The notes under the pieces were generated by a model. The model made no database searches. It was not told the DNA's origin and saw only the letters and a list, made by a program, of their open reading frames with translations. A DNA stretch of 45,152 nucleotides from contig JARGOZ010000021.1 in NCBI GenBank assembly GCA_029213025.1, positions 1-45,152 on the forward strand. The letters run 5' to 3'. How positions within the stretch are numbered: position 1 is the stretch's first letter; every line of letters begins with the position of its first letter. A program made the translations under genes and the position numbers. The DNA is from Verrucomicrobiales bacterium (GTDB lineage Bacteria > Verrucomicrobiota > Verrucomicrobiia > Verrucomicrobiales > DEV007). Positions 7,346 to 15,186 of this stretch are shown piece after piece.

Positions 7346-8668
7346 TTAGACGGCCTGAATAGCGATACGGTGGCAGGCGTTGTTGAGATATCCTTTCGGG
7401 TTCCAGCCGGGCAGGATCATAGGTTGGCTTGTTCCGGTTTCATCAACGGCGCGGGCCCACACTTCGTAATAGCCGGTTTTGGGGAATTTGATTCCGCCGA
7501 CCGACCAGTGTTGCCAGGCAAGTCGATTGACGGGTGCTTCGAGATCAGCCTTTTTCCAGGTCGCTCCAAAATCAATCGAAACGTGAACTTCTTTGACGCT
7601 GAGGTCACCGGCCCAGGCATGGCCCCGGCAGGAAAAGTCTTCGCTCACCTTGTGCTCAATCCCGGACTGCGGAAATGTAACCAGTGACTTAACCGGCATG
7701 GCCTCAATAATCATCATATCCTCCTCGGGAACATCGGTTCCCGGAGCAACCGGGTAATTAGGAACCCGATAGGATGTACCGGTCATCTTGGCACCGTCGT
7801 GAACCACGTTGCGCGCGACGATTTTTTTGAGCCATTTACCGGAGGTCGAAGCGGGCCAACCTGCGGTCACGAGTCGCAGAGGATATCCATTGAGATACGG
7901 GATGTCTTCATCATTCATCGCATAAGCGATTATCGATTCATCTTCGAGAGCTTTGGCAATAGGGACGCCGCGGGAAATCGCATTTTTGTTGGGATCGCCG
8001 CTGAGATGTGTGTCGCGACCGTAGTACCCTGTGTAAATTGCGTCGTCTTTCAAATCACAGGCTTTCAGAACATCCCGCAGCCTGACTCCGGTCCATTTCG
8101 GGCATCCCACAGCGCCGGTGGTCCACTGGTTGCCGGTGGCAGGCGGGTTGAATTCGCTGCGCCCGTTTCCGCCGCACTCAATCGTCAATTGGTAGGTGTG
8201 GCTTTCAAATTTCTCCTTCAGCTCAGCAATGGTAAAGGTGGTTGGTTTGCCAATTGATTCGCCGCCGATTTCGAGGGTCCATTCATCCGGGTTAATCGAC
8301 TCGGCAGTTGGGGGAAGTCCGTTGTTTCGAACAAAGAGCCGGTTGGCGGGCGTGATTTTATCGTCGAGAAAGTGAGCCGGCGTTTCTGCATTGACCGGAC
8401 GGTCGTTGAGAACAATCAGGCCGTCTTTTCCTTCCAGCTGAAAGGGTTCGTTATTTTGGGCCAGAGCGGCGGGAATCAGAACAGAGGGGAACCTGTCACC
8501 AAAGACGATTTTTCCCCCGACTGCTGCGGACATCGCCGCCAGAGCCGATTTGGAAAGGAAACCGCGCCGGGATGCGGGGAGCCCCTTTTGGCCCCAGAGG
8601 AGATCCGCAGCTTGTTCGGGCGTCTCCGCATACAATTCATGAATGCCTTTTCGATTTTTAGATTTCAT
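7346..8668 (-). CDS. Tat-exported sulfite-oxidase-family molybdopterin enzyme (SorA/SoxC-like)
   Basis: A 440-residue periplasmic molybdoenzyme. The N-terminus has a twin-arginine motif, SRRGFLSK at 33-40, followed by a hydrophobic stretch. The Moco domain carries TIECGGNGRS, with Cys165 the expected molybdenum ligand. Further family blocks are GYYGRDTHL (214-222) and YLNGYPLRLV (258-267). The last ~110 residues form the Ig-like dimerisation domain with SIDFGATWKKADL. Sulfite is the classical substrate, donating two electrons to a cytochrome c, but SoxC-like and protein-methionine-sulfoxide relatives share the fold. A SorA-type role is favoured by the downstream single-haem cytochrome c gene. 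It is divergent from a sulfatase gene across a 186-bp gap (8669-8854) that should carry both promoters; I could not place them. Confidence 0.85.
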   Translation of the reverse strand: MKSKNRKGIHELYAETPEQAADLLWGQKGLPASRRGFLSKSALAAMSAAVGGKIVFGDRFPSVLIPAALAQNNEPFQLEGKDGLIVLNDRPVNAETPAHFLDDKITPANRLFVRNNGLPPTAESINPDEWTLEIGGESIGKPTTFTIAELKEKFESHTYQLTIECGGNGRSEFNPPATGNQWTTGAVGCPKWTGVRLRDVLKACDLKDDAIYTGYYGRDTHLSGDPNKNAISRGVPIAKALEDESIIAYAMNDEDIPYLNGYPLRLVTAGWPASTSGKWLKKIVARNVVHDGAKMTGTSYRVPNYPVAPGTDVPEEDMMIIEAMPVKSLVTFPQSGIEHKVSEDFSCRGHAWAGDLSVKEVHVSIDFGATWKKADLEAPVNRLAWQHWSVGGIKFPKTGYYEVWARAVDETGTSQPMILPGWNPKGYLNNACHRIAIQAV

Positions 8669-8854
8669 TGTTTTTGGTATTGTGGTTGGTGTGGTGATAC
8701 CGAAGGCGAAACAAAAAAGTACTGTGTTAGGTTCGCTTCACTCGGGGGGCGAGGTCAAGATCATTATCAGGCGGGATTAATCGACCCCGGTGAAGAAAAT
8801 CGAAATCTATTGCTAACCTTTTACGGACTGGAGCAGTTTGAACACACTCTACTT

Positions 8855-10534
8855 ATGAAGTTACCGAAAACCTTACTGTCCTTTTTCGCAGTTTTTTGCT
8901 CTTTCCTGACAGCTGAAGACCAGAAACGACCTAACATCATTTTCATCATGTCGGATGATCACACTGCTCAGGCGGTCGGAGCCTATGCGACGCTCCTGAA
9001 AGATCTCGACCCGACTCCGACGATCGACACACTCGCGGCGGAGGGAATTACTTTCGACAATGCGTTCTGCACCAATTCAATCTGCACCCCGAGCCGGGCG
9101 TGTATAATCACGGGGCAATATCCTCACAACAACGGTGTTTTTGATCTGGGAGGAAATATTACGCCGGAAAACCAGGCGCTCCCTATTCTAATGAGAAAAG
9201 GAGGGTACCAAACAGCGATTGTCGGAAAATGGCACCTCAAGGAGGAGCCGAATTTTGACTACTACAAAGTGCTCCCCGGCCAGGGAAAATATTTCAATAC
9301 CGAGTTCCGGATTCAGGGTGAAAAAGCATGGCCAAAAAATGTAGTGATTCACGAGGGGCAGCATTCCTCCGATGCAATTACAGACTCGACCCTGCACTGG
9401 TTGAAAGAGCAGCGGGATCCGGATAAACCATTTTTTCTCTGTCATCAATACAAAGCCCCTCACGACTACTTTGAGAATGCGGACCGCTATCAGTCCTATC
9501 TGAAGGATGTGACGATACCGGAACCCGCTTCTCTGCACGATGTGCCTACTACATTCGGATCGCTGGCCACCCGCGGACATAACGATGAGTTAATGCCGCA
9601 CATCGGAACTTCGATCGGCAAGCGGAATCCCCGTCGGTCCTATGCGGTGGATTTGTTTGAAAGATTTCCGGAGGAGTTTCCAGCGGACTTTGATGTAGCT
9701 GCAATGAACGAGCCGGAAACGACACGTCTCGCTTATCAGGCTTACCTTAAAAAATATTTGCGTTGTGTGAAAGGCGTCGATGATAATCTGGCGCGTCTTT
9801 TTGCCTACCTGAAAGAGGAGGGGCTCTATGAAAATACCGTCATTATTTACACAGGCGATCAGGGATTCTGGCTGGGCGAAAATGATTATCAGGACAAACG
9901 CTGGGCCTACGATAAATCGATGAGGATGCCGTTTATCGTTCGTTATCCCGAATCGATCCCGGCCGGGATTCGCAGTGATGCGATAGTGGAGAATGTCGAT
10001 TACCCGGCTTTAATGCTCGATTTTGCCGGTATCGAAATTCCGGAGACTATGCAGGGTAGATCGTTCAAAACAATTTGTGAAACTGGTGAAGAGCCGGATG
10101 GGTGGAAGCAGGCTGCTTACTATAGATATTGGATGCATATGGCTCACCATGACAATCCGGGAGAGATGGCGATCCGGACAAAAACTCACAAATTAATCTA
10201 TTTCTACGGGGCCGATTACAACGGAGAGAACCGCACTCCTCCGGCCTGGGAACTTTACGACCTTCAGTCCGATCCCGACGAGTTAAACAATGTATATGAT
10301 AACCCGCAGTATGCCGAAGTGAGAGATCAACTCAAGAATCAGTTCGCTGATCTACGGATTGCCGTGGGTGATGACGGCTCCCACTATCCAAAGTGCGAGG
10401 CGGTGGTTCAGGAGTTTTGGGACTACGATGTTGAGGACCGAAAAAAGGCTATAGAAATCTCCGCAGAATTCAAAAAAGTCCGGGAAGAATTTTTGCTGAA
10501 TCAAAAACTGAAAAAGCAGAAAAAGAAGGGCTGA
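8855..10534 (+). CDS. Secreted sulfatase (arylsulfatase A family, S1 type)
   Basis: This enzyme hydrolyses sulfate esters, most likely on sulfated polysaccharide. From the ATG at 8855 the product is 559 residues, with a signal peptide (about 1-20) and the start RPNIIFIMSDDH typical of the family; the Asp pair at 34-35 binds calcium. The sulfatase signature CTPSR is at 77-81, where Cys77 should be converted to formylglycine by a maturation enzyme. Further family elements are GKWHL and a C-terminal metal segment TGDQGFWLG. The reading frame stays open upstream to 8372, but that part is antisense to the molybdoenzyme gene and lacks a signal, so I chose 8855. The stop lies 9 bases from the convergent AraC gene. 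No true formylglycine-generating enzyme was found in the window. Confidence 0.92.
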   Translation: MKLPKTLLSFFAVFCSFLTAEDQKRPNIIFIMSDDHTAQAVGAYATLLKDLDPTPTIDTLAAEGITFDNAFCTNSICTPSRACIITGQYPHNNGVFDLGGNITPENQALPILMRKGGYQTAIVGKWHLKEEPNFDYYKVLPGQGKYFNTEFRIQGEKAWPKNVVIHEGQHSSDAITDSTLHWLKEQRDPDKPFFLCHQYKAPHDYFENADRYQSYLKDVTIPEPASLHDVPTTFGSLATRGHNDELMPHIGTSIGKRNPRRSYAVDLFERFPEEFPADFDVAAMNEPETTRLAYQAYLKKYLRCVKGVDDNLARLFAYLKEEGLYENTVIIYTGDQGFWLGENDYQDKRWAYDKSMRMPFIVRYPESIPAGIRSDAIVENVDYPALMLDFAGIEIPETMQGRSFKTICETGEEPDGWKQAAYYRYWMHMAHHDNPGEMAIRTKTHKLIYFYGADYNGENRTPPAWELYDLQSDPDELNNVYDNPQYAEVRDQLKNQFADLRIAVGDDGSHYPKCEAVVQEFWDYDVEDRKKAIEISAEFKKVREEFLLNQKLKKQKKKG

Positions 10535-10543
10535 TCAACGCGG

Positions 10544-11308
10544 TTAAAAATACCCTTTCCGGTAGGCCAACGGGGTAATTCCGGTGATTTGTTTGAAACG
10601 CTTGCTAAAGTGGCTTTGATCATAAAAACCGGTAGCGGCAGCGATGTCGCCAATCGTTCTTTTGGTAGTGGAAAGAAGTTGCTGTGCCCGCTGGATTCTC
10701 AGAGAAAATACATAGTCCATCGGCGACAGTCGTAGCAGTTGACGGAACCGGCGGTTGAATTGCGGTATCGAAAGACCTGCAATTTCCGCCAGTTTTTCCG
10801 CTGTAATTTCATCCACGTAATTTGTGTCGATAAATTCAATCACCTTTTGCAGATCACCAAAATGGATCAACTGATCTTCCGGAGTGGCGATGGGAGAGAG
10901 GATACCCAAAAGACCGATTAATTCGTTGGTGATCGAAAAAAGAGGGGTTTTGTTGGAAATAAACCAGCCCGGTGTTCCCCGGATCGTGGGAACCAGCCAA
11001 ATTTCATTTTCTATGGGCTCAACCGTTTCAAAAACCTTACGGTCATTCGCTTCATAGGCCTCTCCCAGTAAGGGCGGAAAGAATTCGCTGGCGCGTTTGC
11101 CGATCAGTTCATTCCACGCAATGCGGTTGTAGTTAACCCGGTGGGCTTCATTGTTATAGACATAACGGCTATCCAGATCTTTCACGTAAACACAAAGACC
11201 CGGAACCCGGCTGATAATTTCGATCAACCCGAAAATCGTCTCGTTTCTGGCAAAAAACGCGTCCCTGAATGATTTGGCGGCCTGCACGGTCATGATCGAA
11301 ATATACAA
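10544..11308 (-). CDS. AraC-family regulator with N-terminal PAS-like sensor
   Basis: A 254-residue transcription factor. Residues about 30-140 look like a PAS domain (VPGLCVYVKDLDSRYVYNN onward), followed by a double helix-turn-helix AraC domain at about 165-254. That domain includes LAEIAGLSIPQFNRRFRQ and IGDIAAATGFYDQSHFSKRF, both standard recognition-helix patterns. It is divergent from the DUF1501 gene with a 56-bp gap (11309-11364), so it probably controls that cluster and perhaps the convergent sulfatase. The signal sensed by the PAS part is unknown. An in-frame ATG five codons later (MTVQ) is an equally good start. Confidence 0.88.
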   Translation of the reverse strand: MYISIMTVQAAKSFRDAFFARNETIFGLIEIISRVPGLCVYVKDLDSRYVYNNEAHRVNYNRIAWNELIGKRASEFFPPLLGEAYEANDRKVFETVEPIENEIWLVPTIRGTPGWFISNKTPLFSITNELIGLLGILSPIATPEDQLIHFGDLQKVIEFIDTNYVDEITAEKLAEIAGLSIPQFNRRFRQLLRLSPMDYVFSLRIQRAQQLLSTTKRTIGDIAAATGFYDQSHFSKRFKQITGITPLAYRKGYF

Positions 11309-11364
11309 AAATCAGAACCGCCTTTACAAGACGGAAATTCGTAAATAGAGCACGGTGGAAGACT

Positions 11365-12744
11365 ATGTTTGATTTTTTGGCTGAAGGCAAAGCACCCATC
11401 TGTGGCAGAGGCAGGTCGCGCCGGGAATTTCTTACTGTTGGAGCTCTCGGTCCCATAGGATTGTCGCTTCCCCAGTATTTAGCGGCGAAAGAAAGGGGGC
11501 AGGTAAACAGCGGCAGTGATGAAAAGTCCTGCATAATGATTTTCAATCTGGGCGGGCCCAGTAATATGGATCTCTGGGATATGAAGCCCGATGCGCCCTC
11601 CGAGATTCGCGGGCCGTTCAAACCAATTCGAACAAAATCGGTGGATATCGATGTGTCCGAAATTCTTCCGTTCCATGCCAAAGTGGCGGATAAGTTTTCG
11701 CTGGTTCGCTCCTGTCATCACGACGGAGCGGCAGTTCATGACGCCGGTTGGCAGATGATGCAGACCGGTCGGCGCTTTACCGGTGGCGTTCAAACCCCTC
11801 ATGCCGGAGCGGTGGCTTCGTATTTGATGGGCCGCCGTGGTGATTTGCCGCCGTTTGTCGTTCTTCCCGAGTTGATGGGGCGCGGCGGTGGAAATTTGCC
11901 AAACGGTCAGGCCGGCGGTTTCCTCGGAAAAGCTCAGGATCCCTTTGCGTTGATGGCTGATCCTTCGAAGCCGAATTTCAAGGTCCCCGACCTGCTTCCT
12001 CCCGATCAAATCGGCGCGGCCCGACTGGAACGACGCCGGGCCATGCGGGATATTGTCGACCAGGCGGTTAAAGGTTTTGAAGAAAGCGAAGATGCCCGGC
12101 TCCTCGATGAAAATTTCCACTCTGCTTTCCGGCTGATGACCAGTGAACAGGCACGTAGTGCTTTTGATCTGTCGAAGGAGAAGAAATCCACCCGGGAACG
12201 GTACGGTATGAACCGTGTCGGGCAGTGCTTTCTACTGGCAAGGCGACTGGTTGAAAACGGTGTGCGTTTCGTCACGGTAAATACTTTCCTTACGGTGTTT
12301 AACCAGCTTTCGTGGGACATTCACGGCTCCAAGCCTTTTATTTCCGTTCAGCAAATGAAAGATCAGGTTGCTCCGATGTATGATCAGGCCTATTCCGCGC
12401 TTTTGGAAGACCTTGAACAGCGGGGAATGCTTGATACCACAATGGTCACAGGGCTCGCGGAATTCGGACGCACTCCGAAAATCAATCCAGCCGGAGGACG
12501 CGATCACTGGCCGCAGTGTTTCACCTGTTCGTTTGCAGGCGGCGGCGTCAAGGGCGGCCGGGTAGTAGGGAAAAGCGACCCGATCGGGGCAACCCCGGCG
12601 GATCGTCCTGTCACTCCAGCCGATATCGTGGCGACAATTTTTAAAGGTCTTGGACTGGATCACACCGGTCATTTGCCAGGCCCGGCAGGACGTCCTTTTC
12701 CGTTGGTGGATTTTGGACATGAACCCATTCACGAACTGTTTTAG
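11365..12744 (+). CDS. Tat-exported DUF1501 protein
   Basis: A 459-residue DUF1501 member, a family with an alkaline-phosphatase/sulfatase-like fold, abundant in Planctomycetes and Verrucomicrobia and of unproven function. A twin-arginine motif SRREFL (18-23) and a following hydrophobic stretch mark export to the periplasm. Family blocks seen are NLGGPSNMDLWDMKPDAP, SCHHDGAAVHDAG, and VTGLAEFGRTPKIN followed by a GGRDHW motif. The stop is directly followed by the ATG of the DUF1549/DUF1553 gene, the usual partner of this family; the pair with the cytochrome-WD40 gene forms one operon. A role in oxidative use of an extracellular substrate is often proposed, but this is inference. Confidence 0.88.
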   Translation: MFDFLAEGKAPICGRGRSRREFLTVGALGPIGLSLPQYLAAKERGQVNSGSDEKSCIMIFNLGGPSNMDLWDMKPDAPSEIRGPFKPIRTKSVDIDVSEILPFHAKVADKFSLVRSCHHDGAAVHDAGWQMMQTGRRFTGGVQTPHAGAVASYLMGRRGDLPPFVVLPELMGRGGGNLPNGQAGGFLGKAQDPFALMADPSKPNFKVPDLLPPDQIGAARLERRRAMRDIVDQAVKGFEESEDARLLDENFHSAFRLMTSEQARSAFDLSKEKKSTRERYGMNRVGQCFLLARRLVENGVRFVTVNTFLTVFNQLSWDIHGSKPFISVQQMKDQVAPMYDQAYSALLEDLEQRGMLDTTMVTGLAEFGRTPKINPAGGRDHWPQCFTCSFAGGGVKGGRVVGKSDPIGATPADRPVTPADIVATIFKGLGLDHTGHLPGPAGRPFPLVDFGHEPIHELF

Positions 12745-15183
12745 ATGAAAGCATTTTGCACTTTGCTGTTTTTGCTCGCGGGGAGTTTGCAGGCAGCCGA
12801 CCTGGCGATACTCCCGCAGACAGTGACCCTGGACGGACCCGAAGCGCGGCACCGAATCTCCGCCGTCGTGATGAAAGACGGAATTTTTGGTGGCGAAACG
12901 AAGGTAGAGAAATTCTCTTCCAGTGATGAAAAGGTTGTAGTTGTCGAAAGCGGAATTTTGATCCCCAAAAGCAACGGCTCAGCTACAGTGTCAGTTGGGG
13001 GTGCGACGGCAAAAATCGTAGTGAAAAACTTCGACAAACCCTTTGCCTGGAGTTTTTCCAATCACGTATTGCCTGTGATTTCCCGCAATGACTGCAATAC
13101 CGGTGCCTGTCATGGTGCCATAGCGGGCAAGGGCGGGTTTCGCCTGAGTTTGAAAGGTTACGATCCGCCGGGTGATTTCTTTACAATGACCAGGGAAATG
13201 CAGGGGCGGCGAATCGAGCCCGCCGCGCCGGCCCGCAGCCTGCTGCTCACTAAGCCGACTATGGCAACGCCGCACAAAGGCGGTAAACAGCTCGATACCC
13301 GCTCATTTGACTACAGAGTTTTGGCCGAGTGGATCGCGAATGGTGCAGCTGCTCCCGGAGAGGATGAAGCATCTCTGCAACGACTGGAAGTATTGCCTCA
13401 CCAGTCTCTGTTAAAAACCGGTGACTCTCAGCAACTCATTGTGCAGGCTCACTACAGTGATGGCAGGATCGAAGATGTGACCCACTGGGCCAAATTTACT
13501 TCTGCCGACGCGACTGTTGCCGAAGTGGATGAGCATGGCAAGGTATCGATAATCGGTCCGGGCGAAGGTGCTGTGACAGCTTGGTTTTCCAGTCAGGTGG
13601 TTCTCGCGCGAATGACAGTTCCCTTCCGTAATGATCTATCGCCCGATCTATTTTCCAACGCGCCCCGTGCGAATTTTATTGATGACCTTGTGCTGACGCA
13701 GTTGGAGCAACTCAACCTCAAGCCTTCACGAAAAACTACCGATCAGGAATTTATCCGCCGCGTCTACCTCGATACCATCGGAGTGATTCCGACACCGGAA
13801 GAAGTAAAAAGTTTTGTCGCTGATTCTGACCCGGAGAAGCGGTCGCAGGTCATTGAATCATTACTTCAGCGGGAGGAATTTGTCGATTACTGGACTTATC
13901 GATACTCGGATATTTTTCTGGTGAACGGTAAGCTTCTGCGGCCTGATGCGGTGAAATCCTACTACACATGGATTCGGGGTAATGTAGAGAAAAATACCCC
14001 TTGGGACGAATTTGCCCGCGAGCTGATTGTAGCGAAGGGCGGAAGTATAGAAAACGGTGCTACCAATTTTTATGCGGTTCATCAGGATCCGGAAACGATG
14101 GCGGAAAACGTCAGTCAGGCCTTTCTGTGTCTGTCGATCAATTGCGCGAAATGTCATAATCATCCGCTCGAAAAATGGACCAATGACCAATACTACTCTT
14201 TTGCCAATCTGTTCGCCCGGGTTCGCTCAAAGGGGTGGGGCGGGGACACGCGAAATGGCGACGGGGTTCGCACTCTGTATGTAGAACCGCGCGGTGATTT
14301 AATCCAGCCGCGGACCGGCAAGCCGCAGCCGCCTGCGCCTCTCGATAGCGATCCGGTGCCTGCTGATGAAACCGGAGACAGGCGAACCCATCTTGCCGAC
14401 TGGTTGACTTCACCGGATAATCCCTACTTTGCGAGAGCGATTACCAATCGAATTTGGGCCGCCTACTTCGGCATTGGCCTGGTTGATCCGGTGGATGACC
14501 TGCGGGTATCCAACCCGGCGGGCAATGAACCCCTGTTACAGGCGCTGTCTGACTATCTGATAAAAAACGATTTTGATGTAAAGGCGGTTATGCGGGTGAT
14601 TTTGCTGAGCGAGACGTGGCAGAGAGCCAGTGAACCGCTTCCGGAAAACAAAGCCGATACCAGGTATTATTCGCGTTATTATCCACGACGTCTTATGGCG
14701 GAAGTTCTGCACGATGCAATTAACAGCATCACTCTGACTCAACCTGACTTTAAAAATATCATCCTCAGCGACGGAAGTAAGAAGGAGACAAAAATATATG
14801 AGAAAGGTACACGTTCGCTCGAACTGTACGATTCTGCGGTCGAGTCATATTTTCTGAAGGTATTCGGGCGAAACAACCGCGAGATCACCTGCGAATGTGA
14901 GCGATCCAACCAGCCAAGCATGGTTCAGGTGCTGCACCTGTCGAATGGCGATACACTGAACAAAAACCTCTCCAGAAAAGGCGGAGTGGTAGACGCGCTT
15001 CTACAGAAAGGAAACGATTCCGGCCAAATAATAGAGGATGCTTATCTGCTTTGTTTGTCCCGCCCTCCCTCAGACAGGGAAAAGCGGCAGTTTCAGGAAA
15101 TCTTTACCGGGGACTTGCGGACCTCGACTGAGGATTTGCTTTGGGCACTTATGACTTCGCGGGAATTTCTTTTTCAGCATTAG
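12745..15183 (+). CDS. DUF1549/DUF1553 (PSD1-type) cytochrome-like secreted protein
   Basis: An 812-residue exported protein (signal about 1-17). It opens with an Ig/BIG2-like domain (about 20-95), then the motif CNTGACHG at 117-124, a CxxxxCH variant of a haem c site, within GGFRLSLKGYDP context. A second Ig-like segment lies at about 205-290 (LKTGDSQQLIVQAHYSDG). DUF1549 follows at about 305-505, containing a standard haem site CAKCH (467-471), and DUF1553 at about 545-800 with AITNRIWAAYFG and the terminal SREFLFQH. This architecture is specific to the PVC group. It abuts the DUF1501 stop with no gap and precedes the WD40 gene by 3 bases. It is probably a surface or periplasmic electron-transfer protein, but no member has a settled activity. 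Confidence 0.87.
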   Translation: MKAFCTLLFLLAGSLQAADLAILPQTVTLDGPEARHRISAVVMKDGIFGGETKVEKFSSSDEKVVVVESGILIPKSNGSATVSVGGATAKIVVKNFDKPFAWSFSNHVLPVISRNDCNTGACHGAIAGKGGFRLSLKGYDPPGDFFTMTREMQGRRIEPAAPARSLLLTKPTMATPHKGGKQLDTRSFDYRVLAEWIANGAAAPGEDEASLQRLEVLPHQSLLKTGDSQQLIVQAHYSDGRIEDVTHWAKFTSADATVAEVDEHGKVSIIGPGEGAVTAWFSSQVVLARMTVPFRNDLSPDLFSNAPRANFIDDLVLTQLEQLNLKPSRKTTDQEFIRRVYLDTIGVIPTPEEVKSFVADSDPEKRSQVIESLLQREEFVDYWTYRYSDIFLVNGKLLRPDAVKSYYTWIRGNVEKNTPWDEFARELIVAKGGSIENGATNFYAVHQDPETMAENVSQAFLCLSINCAKCHNHPLEKWTNDQYYSFANLFARVRSKGWGGDTRNGDGVRTLYVEPRGDLIQPRTGKPQPPAPLDSDPVPADETGDRRTHLADWLTSPDNPYFARAITNRIWAAYFGIGLVDPVDDLRVSNPAGNEPLLQALSDYLIKNDFDVKAVMRVILLSETWQRASEPLPENKADTRYYSRYYPRRLMAEVLHDAINSITLTQPDFKNIILSDGSKKETKIYEKGTRSLELYDSAVESYFLKVFGRNNREITCECERSNQPSMVQVLHLSNGDTLNKNLSRKGGVVDALLQKGNDSGQIIEDAYLLCLSRPPSDREKRQFQEIFTGDLRTSTEDLLWALMTSREFLFQH

Positions 15184-15186
15184 GCT

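Noticed and set aside
8372..8854. N-terminal extension of the sulfatase frame
   Set aside because: It is antisense to the molybdoenzyme gene, has no family similarity, and the signal peptide begins at the ATG at 8855.
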